A stretch of 13,505 nt of DNA from Blastocatellia bacterium (GTDB taxonomy: Bacteria > Acidobacteriota > Blastocatellia > Pyrinomonadales > Pyrinomonadaceae): NCBI GenBank assembly GCA_003487805.1, contig DNNE01000142.1:31865-45369 (forward strand), read 5' to 3'. Position numbers and translations under genes: made by a program. Below are positions 8,134 to 13,505 of this stretch, piece by piece (the first letter of the stretch is position 1; each line of letters starts with the position of its first letter). The notes under the pieces are model-generated. The model made no database searches, was not told where the DNA came from, and saw nothing but the letters and a program-made list of their open reading frames with translations.

Positions 8134-8496
8134 TTAGGTGCCGGCTTGTCCGAGCAGCCGCAAGACCTCGGGGCGATCTTTTCCCAAGAGATAGACGGCG
8201 CTGCGCAGGCGGCTTAATTCACCTTCGACGTGCTCGAACCTTGAAGACACACCATGCTCGATGCTATCCAAACGCAACTGAACTTGTTCGATGTCGCCGC
8301 GAACGCTGGTTGTGGAAACATCCAGTTTCTCGGTGAAACGACCTTCAAGCCGAGCTAGTTTCTCGGTGAACCGGCCTTCAAGTCGCGCGAGATCCTCCCT
8401 GGTCGCCATCTGCTGGCGCATGGTAGTAACTTCGTCGCGCAACGTCTCGACCGTGCTGGCAATAAAACCAATCAGATTGTCGTTCGACTCTGACAT
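8134..8496 (-). CDS. Small coiled-coil protein of unknown function
   Basis: A 120-residue soluble protein with no signal peptide. It is rich in Glu, Arg and Leu and predicted by eye to be nearly all helix and coiled coil from about residue 8 to 105. Its centre contains an exact 11-residue tandem duplication (ARLEGRFTEKL twice), and other spaced segments (DIEQVQLRLDSIEH, FEHVEGELSRLRS) continue the pattern. Small proteins with REDLARLEGRF-like repeats occur widely in bacteria without a known role. ATG at 8496 was chosen; the frame extends to a GTG at 8568 that would overlap the yebC stop. No clear Shine-Dalgarno precedes it. It sits between yebC (68 bases after its stop) and ruvC, so it may be cotranscribed with either, but function cannot be inferred from that. 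An oligomeric scaffold is the most one can suggest. Confidence 0.75.
   Translation of the reverse strand: MSESNDNLIGFIASTVETLRDEVTTMRQQMATREDLARLEGRFTEKLARLEGRFTEKLDVSTTSVRGDIEQVQLRLDSIEHGVSSRFEHVEGELSRLRSAVYLLGKDRPEVLRLLGQAGT
8324..8389 (-). repeat. 33-bp in-frame tandem duplication
   Basis: Two adjacent 33-base units (8324-8356 and 8357-8389) encode the same eleven residues, ARLEGRFTEKL. They differ at five bases, all at third codon positions and all silent. The 11-residue period matches a hendecad coiled-coil repeat, so the duplication lengthens the coil without breaking its phase. Confidence 0.9.
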
Positions 8497-8564
8497 TGAT
8501 TTCGATGTTAACACCTTAGTCAACCTTTTTTGATGCAAAGAATTTGCAGTCGAGTTTAGCGATC

Positions 8565-9308
8565 TCACGCGGCCGCCATGTCCGCTTCGCTCATATCAAA
8601 GTTCGCGGAAACTTTTTGCACGTCGTCGTGATCTTCGAGCGCTTCCATCAGCTTCACCATCTGATTAGCCTGCGAGCCTTCCAGCTTGATGTAGTTCTGC
8701 GGAACCATTTCGACTTCGGCGACCTGTGGAGTTATTCCGGCCGACTTGATCGCGTTTTGCACTGTTTCAAAACTATCCGGCGCGGTAATAATTTCCCAGT
8801 TTTCGTCGTCGTCGCGGATATCTTCCGCGCCGGCATCGATGGCGAGATCGAAAAGTTCATCTTCCGCCTTCGCTGCTTTGTCAACGACCAGATAACCTTT
8901 CTTATCAAACATCCAGCCGACTGAGCCTGCCTCACCAAGGTTGCCGCCGTTCTTGGAAAAGATATGACGAATCTCCGCGACCGTGCGATTACGATTGTCC
9001 GTCACTGACTCAATCAATAGCGCGACGCCGCCTGGCCCATAGCCTTCGTACGTTATCTCTTCATAGTTGACGCCTTCTTCTTCGCCGGTGCCGCGGCGAA
9101 CCGCGCGATCGATCGTCTCGTTCGGCATGTTGCCGGCCTTGGCGTCAGAAATCGCCTTGCGCAAGCGGGCGTTAGCGTCGGGGTCACCGCCGCCGGTGCG
9201 CGCCGCGACCGTCAATTCTTTGATGAACTTGGTAAAAAGTTTGCCGCGCTTGGCATCGAGCGCGCCTTTCTTATGCTTAATCGAATGCCACTTCGAATGT
9301 CCGGACAT
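8565..9308 (-). CDS. yebC: YebC/PmpR family transcriptional regulator
   Basis: A 247-residue protein of the YebC/PmpR/TACO1 family, close to the usual length. The N-terminus MSGHSKWHSIKHKKGA is diagnostic, followed by KRGKLFTKFIKELTVAAR, then NARLRKAISDAKAGNMP and the conserved YEGYGPGGVALLIE block. Family members have been described as DNA-binding regulators, and more recent work links some to relief of ribosome stalling, so the job here is not settled by sequence. The ATG at 9308 has AAGGA 12 bases upstream and an extended -10 promoter candidate 43 bases upstream, suggesting it heads its own transcript, separated from the kinase by 194 bases containing a palindromic element. Its stop overlaps the GTG of a longer reading of the next frame, which was not adopted. 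Confidence 0.96.
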   Translation of the reverse strand: MSGHSKWHSIKHKKGALDAKRGKLFTKFIKELTVAARTGGGDPDANARLRKAISDAKAGNMPNETIDRAVRRGTGEEEGVNYEEITYEGYGPGGVALLIESVTDNRNRTVAEIRHIFSKNGGNLGEAGSVGWMFDKKGYLVVDKAAKAEDELFDLAIDAGAEDIRDDDENWEIITAPDSFETVQNAIKSAGITPQVAEVEMVPQNYIKLEGSQANQMVKLMEALEDHDDVQKVSANFDMSEADMAAA

Positions 9309-9350
9309 TTGAAAAATTGATCCTTACTATTGAGTTGATTTTGACCGCAG

Positions 9351-9359
9351 ACTATATCA
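9351..9359 (-). promoter_or_regulatory. Extended -10 promoter candidate for yebC
   Basis: On the minus strand the sequence TGATATAGT reads as an extended -10 (TG, one base, TATAGT), 43 bases before the yebC ATG. It would give a leader of about 36 bases that includes the AAGGA site at 9321-9325. No good -35 lies 16-18 bases upstream, as expected for an extended -10 promoter. Inference from pattern only. Confidence 0.45.
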
Positions 9360-9413
9360 CATCCGGCCCGCCTGAAGCCCCTCGCGCGGCCGCAGTAGTG
9401 GCGCCGTTTGAGA

Positions 9414-9463
9414 GTGGCACGGGCGTCCCGCCGGTGAAGACACGCGCAAGATGCGCGTGCCAC
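9414..9463. repeat. Nested palindromic (REP-like) element between kinase and yebC
   Basis: Two hairpins are nested in an outer inverted repeat. The outer arms are GTGGCACG (9414-9421) and CGTGCCAC (9456-9463), a perfect 8-bp match. Inside, 9418-9425 pairs with 9429-9436 (8 bp, one mismatch, 3-base loop), and CACGCGC (9441-9447) pairs with GCGCGTG (9453-9459), a perfect 7-bp stem with loop AAGAT. The plan matches the 1-54 element although the sequence differs. It lies 39 bases beyond the kinase stop, after a smaller dyad at 9480-9492, and upstream of the yebC promoter candidate. No T tract follows. It recalls interspersed repeats I have seen in Acidobacteriota and Verrucomicrobiota genomes, a recollection not checked here. 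Confidence 0.7.
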
Positions 9464-9502
9464 GTCAACTGCATCAGTACCGCGCAGCGCGGCGCATGAG
9501 AA

Positions 9503-12460
9503 CTATTTTAACTTTTCGTACTCAGCGCGACCGGCAACCAGCGCCGTCAAATTGGAATCAGCATCTTTCCAAAGTGCAAAGAAATCCTGATAGGCTTTCC
9601 GCGCGGTCGCGTTGTCACCGGTCAACCCCGCTGCCCGCGCCAGTCCAAGCTGGGCCAACGGGTACAGAGGCGAAGTCGGATACCAGCCACGATGATCGAG
9701 AATGGTCTTGAACTCAGTCGCGGCCTGCGTGCCGTTCTTCTGTTTCAACCAGGCCTGGCCCCGAAGATACTGCGGCCAAAAATCGCCGAACACTTCAAAC
9801 TTGCGCGCTGATTCAAGGATTTGAATTGCTTGTGGGGCGTTGCCTTTGTTCAGTTCGTTCTGGGCACGAATAATCGGCAACCAGTTCGCATTCAGCAACG
9901 TGTCGTCAGGAAATCCCCTGGTTAGTTCGTCGATCAGACTTTGAGCGGGCGCCGTTTGGCCACATGCGGCGTACGCATTGGCAGCACTGTAGAGATTCGC
10001 CTGCTCACGCGAAAGATCCAAAGCTTGTTTCGCAAGCTGGGTCGCGCGCGCACAATCACTCAAGGTGGCGTCACGCGTCGCTTCAATCAACATCACCTGG
10101 GCCATGGTCTCTTTAGCGTCGGCGCTGCGAATCATCTCGAGCGCGCGAGTGTTCAACTGATCGGCCTGGGCCAATTGTCCCTGGAAGGCGACGACTTGCG
10201 CTTGCCAATTCAATGCGGCTTCGGAGTTTGGGTTCGCGTTGGCCCAATCCAACTGTTCCTTCATCAACAAGTCATCGCCCTCTAGGAAACCAAGTTGATA
10301 AAGCCGCGCGTGCATGTTCGTACTCTCCGGCTTCAGTTGTTCGGCCTTACGCAGAATATTCTTCGCCTCGTCAAATCTGTTGAGCTCGATATACGCAACG
10401 CCAACATTAACGTAGGGACGAGCGTCTTTCGGATTCAAATCGATGGCTTTCTTGCCCTCGGTCAGGGCGAGTTCAAATGGACCAACGGCCGTGTATCTGT
10501 TCGCCAACAGGTTCAACGGCTCCGCATCCTGCGGGTAGGTCGCTTTCCACGTTTGTAATTCGCGGATCTGTTCGTTCCATTGACCAGTGACACCGCCGTA
10601 GTAACTCGACGTAATCAGGAACCGCTCACGTTCGCTAACCCGGTCTCTTAGTTCGTACGCCTTCTTTGATTCGTCACGAGATGCCTGCAGTTTTTTTTGG
10701 TTGTTGTAGCAGTAAGCCAGGCGCGCGTGCGCAATCGCGAAGTTCGGATCGATTTCGATCGCGTGCTGATAAAACGGAATCGCACCCGCGTAATCAAGTC
10801 TTGAATGGGCTTGCACGCCCAGCGAGTATTGTCGGAGCGCTTCTAACTTCGAAGTCGTCACCTGCTCGATCGGAGCGTCGAATTTCTGGATCGAGCCGAG
10901 GGTTTCTCCGAGCTTTTCACGTAACCGCGAAGCCGCCGGTCCCAATGACTTCACCACTTCTTCTTTGCTATCGACCGCCACCTGTTCGTTCGCAATTGTG
11001 TCGCCGGTTTGCGAGTTCACCGCGTCCAGCAAGACTATATACTGCGAGCCAACTCGCGAAATCGAGCCGAGCAGCATCGCCTTGATTCCGTTACGCGCGC
11101 AGATGTCCTTGCCGATGTCGCGCGTAATCTTCGCATCGGTCGAGACGTTCATGTATTTCAGTGTGTCGCGAACGCGATCCTCTGAAAAAATATTAAGAAA
11201 TGGCGATTGCCCGAGCTGCACCGCCAAGGCTTGCTTCAAGGTTCCGTCAAAAACCACATCACCGGTTGTGTTCGAGAAGTCTGCCAGCAGGATGGTGTCC
11301 TTGTCCGTGAGTAACGGCGAATTGCGCCAAAACGCAAAATAGATAATCGCGACGGCCGCCACCAAAACGGCGAGCACAACGACAACGGCGCCAGCCTTGT
11401 GACGCTTGATCTCACCAACGATGAATTCGGCGCTCGACGCGCGTGTCTCGGAAACGTCAGCAACCCCCGACGTTGGTAGTGCGGGCCGCGCGACCGGGTG
11501 CATGCTTACGCGCGGCATCGATCTGTGAATTTCGGTATCAGCGAGCCCGCTAAACGCCGCGGTGTATTCCTCCGGGCCCATCGACCGCTCCAGCTCAGTC
11601 TGAAACTCGATGCGCTGTTTCAGCTTCTTAAGATCCGATTCAAATTCCTTGATGGTTTGATACCGCTCATCAACGTCCTTACGCAGCGCCTTCAGGACAA
11701 TCCACTCGAACTCCGCCGGAGCATTCGGAGCAAAGCGAGCGAGTGGCGACGGATCGTTCTTGGCGATCGCCACAATGATGTCGGTCTTGGTCTCTCCCGA
11801 GAAAGGCGCCCGGCCCGCCGCCATCTCGTAAAGCACAACACCGAGACTCCAAATGTCGGTGCGAGCATCGACCGGTTTTCCGCGCGCCTGCTCAGGCGAC
11901 ATGTACTGCGAGGTTCCTAAAACCATGCCGGCGTCGGTCTGCACCAGCGCGCGTGTGACGGCTTCCGTGTCCGCCTCGTCAGCGGGCCGTTCCATTAGTT
12001 TTGCTAAACCGAAATCCAGCACCTTAACGTGACCATTGCGCCGGATCATCACGTTTTCTGGTTTGATGTCGCGATGAATGATGCCGGCGGCATGCGCCTC
12101 TTCCAGGGCGCCGGCAATTTGGATCGCCACGTTCAGCACTTCCGACATTTCCATCGGGGCGCCGGCCAGGCGAGTACGCAGCGTCTGGCCATCGACGAAT
12201 TCCGTCGCGATGTAGTGACGACCTCCCTCGTCGCCCATTTCGTAGATCGTGAGAATGTTCGGATGATTCAGAGCTGACGCCGCGTACGCTTCCTGATCAA
12301 AACGATTCAGGCGATCGCGATTCTTGGTAAGTTCTTCCGCGAGCAGCTTCAACGCTATCTTGCGACCCAGTCTCGTGTCCTCAGCGAGATAGACTTCGCC
12401 CATCCCGCCCGACCCGAGCTTCTCCAAAACTCGATAATGAGAAATGGTTTCCAGATCCAT
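9503..12460 (-). CDS. Transmembrane Ser/Thr protein kinase with exported TPR region
   Basis: A 985-residue Hanks-type kinase. The cytoplasmic kinase domain (about 9-275) has all key residues: glycine loop GSGGMGEV (16-23), Lys38, Glu57, HRD at 129-131 with Asn136, DFG at 149-151, and the GTSQYMSPEQARG activation segment. A Ser/Thr-rich juxtamembrane stretch of about 70 residues precedes one membrane segment (about 356-377), starting after a basic GEIKRHK. Outside the membrane, residues about 383-515 resemble a TolB/FlgO-like domain (ILLADFSNTTGD), followed by tetratricopeptide repeats to the end (for example YAGAIPFYQHAIEIDPN, ending at 573). This architecture is common in Acidobacteriota and suggests an extracytoplasmic sensor coupled to cytoplasmic phosphorylation; ligand and targets are unknown. 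ATG at 12460 has CTGGAG seven bases upstream, only 13 bases after the yggU stop, so translation is probably coupled. Confidence 0.95.
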   Translation of the reverse strand: MDLETISHYRVLEKLGSGGMGEVYLAEDTRLGRKIALKLLAEELTKNRDRLNRFDQEAYAASALNHPNILTIYEMGDEGGRHYIATEFVDGQTLRTRLAGAPMEMSEVLNVAIQIAGALEEAHAAGIIHRDIKPENVMIRRNGHVKVLDFGLAKLMERPADEADTEAVTRALVQTDAGMVLGTSQYMSPEQARGKPVDARTDIWSLGVVLYEMAAGRAPFSGETKTDIIVAIAKNDPSPLARFAPNAPAEFEWIVLKALRKDVDERYQTIKEFESDLKKLKQRIEFQTELERSMGPEEYTAAFSGLADTEIHRSMPRVSMHPVARPALPTSGVADVSETRASSAEFIVGEIKRHKAGAVVVVLAVLVAAVAIIYFAFWRNSPLLTDKDTILLADFSNTTGDVVFDGTLKQALAVQLGQSPFLNIFSEDRVRDTLKYMNVSTDAKITRDIGKDICARNGIKAMLLGSISRVGSQYIVLLDAVNSQTGDTIANEQVAVDSKEEVVKSLGPAASRLREKLGETLGSIQKFDAPIEQVTTSKLEALRQYSLGVQAHSRLDYAGAIPFYQHAIEIDPNFAIAHARLAYCYNNQKKLQASRDESKKAYELRDRVSERERFLITSSYYGGVTGQWNEQIRELQTWKATYPQDAEPLNLLANRYTAVGPFELALTEGKKAIDLNPKDARPYVNVGVAYIELNRFDEAKNILRKAEQLKPESTNMHARLYQLGFLEGDDLLMKEQLDWANANPNSEAALNWQAQVVAFQGQLAQADQLNTRALEMIRSADAKETMAQVMLIEATRDATLSDCARATQLAKQALDLSREQANLYSAANAYAACGQTAPAQSLIDELTRGFPDDTLLNANWLPIIRAQNELNKGNAPQAIQILESARKFEVFGDFWPQYLRGQAWLKQKNGTQAATEFKTILDHRGWYPTSPLYPLAQLGLARAAGLTGDNATARKAYQDFFALWKDADSNLTALVAGRAEYEKLK

Positions 12461-12473
12461 CCGGGGACTCCAG

Positions 12474-12764
12474 CTATTTCAACTTGCTTAACTCATCAAG
12501 CATCACGGCGCTCGGATTTGTGATTCGAACGATCTTGTTCCTGGAATTGCTTCCCGAGATTATTGTTACCGCATTTTGCGGCACCCTGAAGCTCTTCGAC
12601 AAAAGCCTTATCAGTTCGCGATTCGCGGCGCCTTCGACTGGCGAGGCGGCAACTCGAACGCGCAGCGCGCCGTCATGGTAACTGGCGATTTCGCTGCGCG
12701 AGGCGCGGGGCACAACCCGCACGGTCAGGGTAATGGCGTGCTCATCTTCACGTTGTTGGCCCAC
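12474..12764 (-). CDS. yggU: DUF167 (YggU) family protein
   Basis: A 96-residue protein of the DUF167/YggU family. The family core is clear: VRVVPRASRSEI, GALRVRVAASPVEGAANREL, and a C-terminal VTIISGSNSRNKIVRI. The length is typical. The biochemical role of this family is not established. The start is GTG at 12764, the only plausible in-frame start before the conserved core, with no Shine-Dalgarno; a promoter-like pair just upstream would make the message almost leaderless. It follows the YggT gene by 75 bases, a neighbour pair known from many bacteria, and precedes the kinase by 13 bases, suggesting a yggT-yggU-kinase unit. Confidence 0.93.
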   Translation of the reverse strand: MGQQREDEHAITLTVRVVPRASRSEIASYHDGALRVRVAASPVEGAANRELIRLLSKSFRVPQNAVTIISGSNSRNKIVRITNPSAVMLDELSKLK

Positions 12765-12774
12765 GCGGCAGCTA

Positions 12775-12803
12775 ATATTAGTTGGTAAATCGGAAATCGT
12801 AAA
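12775..12803 (-). promoter_or_regulatory. Possible promoter of yggU
   Basis: On the minus strand TTTACG (12798-12803) and TAATAT (12775-12780) are 17 bases apart, each matching four of six consensus bases. The -10 hexamer falls in a perfect 10-base palindrome, CTAATATTAG (12772-12781). The predicted start of transcription would lie about four bases before the GTG, giving an almost leaderless message, which would fit the lack of a Shine-Dalgarno. Weak evidence. Confidence 0.3.
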
Positions 12804-12839
12804 CAGGCGGATGGTGATCCGCGCTCTGGCAAGCCCCTC

Positions 12840-13457
12840 TCAGAAAAACTGGACCGGCCAGGCTCGCAGCAGCGTGGCAGCGACCGCAGATTGACACACC
12901 CAAATGATAAGAAATGCGATCAAGGGAGAAATATCGAACATTCCTACCCGTGGAATCATGCGACTCAGTGGTCTAAGCAAAGGCTCTGTTAAGCGCACGA
13001 CCAGGCGCATTAAACGGTTGGCATAGCTCATGCCGACCCACGAGAAAATAATTCGCACAAAAATTGCCAGCGTATAGAGTCCAAGAGCACCAAACAATAG
13101 ATAGCCGATGATTCCGACGGGCGCGTCGCGTCGGTGACTCGTCACAGCATAGAGAACACCTGCGATCGTGTTAAGAAATGTCCCTGCAATTTGGACAATT
13201 AGAACACCGGCGATGATCATGAGAATGACAACTATGAAAGGGGCCGCTTTGGTATCTAGCCTGAACCCGCGCAGGATCGCTCGCGCCGGGGCGAGGACCG
13301 GATCGGTTGCGCGACGCACATTGCGCGAGTGCCAGGTAAACGGATTTACGTCGCGGTAATCAAAGATGGCCCGCAGAATGATCAGCAGGATGCCGGCGGC
13401 GACCATCGCCGTGATGGCCCAACGAAGGAAAAAGTAGATTAAGGCCAGCGCCAGCAT
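12840..13457 (-). CDS. YggT family integral membrane protein
   Basis: A 205-residue protein with four hydrophobic segments (about 3-30, 72-104, 113-140 and 176-197) and two YGGT-type modules. The second is classic: RIIFSWVG, then RLTEPLLRPLSRMIP and DISPLIAFLII at 176-186. The first is a divergent copy with TDPVLAPARAILRGF. Family members are linked by gene neighbourhood to cell division, turgor or cell-wall functions, but the molecular role is not fixed. The start at ATG 13457 gives a sensible N-terminal membrane helix. AGGA is present about 15 bases upstream, which is far. The frame stays open to the right edge (13458-13505, no stop), so a start outside the window cannot be ruled out. It is followed by yggU. 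Confidence 0.88.
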   Translation of the reverse strand: MLALALIYFFLRWAITAMVAAGILLIILRAIFDYRDVNPFTWHSRNVRRATDPVLAPARAILRGFRLDTKAAPFIVVILMIIAGVLIVQIAGTFLNTIAGVLYAVTSHRRDAPVGIIGYLLFGALGLYTLAIFVRIIFSWVGMSYANRLMRLVVRLTEPLLRPLSRMIPRVGMFDISPLIAFLIIWVCQSAVAATLLRAWPVQFF

Positions 13458-13505
13458 CTGTTTGATTACTCGCTTCCTGGTCAGGTACAGAACCGCGAGC
13501 GGTAG

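Noticed and set aside
8544..8924. Plus-strand frame of 126 codons across the yebC 3' end
   Set aside because: Antisense to yebC, a well supported gene; no family match is seen.
12807..12822. 6-bp hairpin (GCGGAT/ATCCGC) between yggT and yggU
   Set aside because: Short stem with no T tract on either strand; not enough for a terminator call.

Overview
The window reads as a bacterial chromosome segment of moderately high GC. All ten recognisable protein genes lie on the minus strand, so transcription runs from the right edge to the left. The likely source is an Acidobacteriota member, perhaps class Blastocatellia. That is inferred from a 985-residue Ser/Thr kinase with an exported TPR half, exported proteins with Pro-Thr linkers, choice-of-anchor-Q and DUF4214 modules, and a lamin-tail protein whose C-terminal module resembles one common in Acidobacteriota secreted proteins. 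Ribosomal RNA or marker phylogeny would be needed to confirm it.

Right part (about 13457 down to 7429) is housekeeping plus signalling. In transcription order it holds a YggT-family membrane protein, a DUF167/YggU protein, a transmembrane Ser/Thr kinase starting 13 bases after the YggU stop, a YebC/PmpR-family regulator with its own likely promoter, a small coiled-coil protein of unknown role, and RuvC. YggT-YggU and YebC-RuvC are familiar neighbour pairs. The kinase follows the first pair and the coiled-coil gene splits the second. RuvA and RuvB are not in the window.

Left part (7314 down to 50) is an exported-protein block closed by a sigma factor: an SH3-like secreted or periplasmic protein, a 1268-residue modular secreted metalloprotease (HExxHxxGxxD zinc site, PPC-like domain, Pro-Thr linker, parallel beta-helix, DUF4214-like C-terminus), a lamin-tail-domain secreted protein, and an ECF sigma factor with no adjacent anti-sigma gene. 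That the sigma factor controls these exported proteins is inference only.

Two non-coding dyad elements stand out. One, at 1-54, is at the sigma factor's 3' end and contains its stop codon. The other, at 9414-9463, lies between the kinase and yebC. They differ in sequence but share a plan: two tandem small hairpins enclosed by an outer inverted repeat. They look like interspersed palindromic repeats. No gap between genes exceeds 300 bases; the longest, 2353-2611, holds no convincing promoter or terminator. I saw no tRNA, rRNA, CRISPR array, transposase or integrase, and no clear new multi-gene system. The best leads are the dyad elements, the hendecad coiled-coil protein, the modular protease and the unnamed middle domain of the lamin-tail protein.
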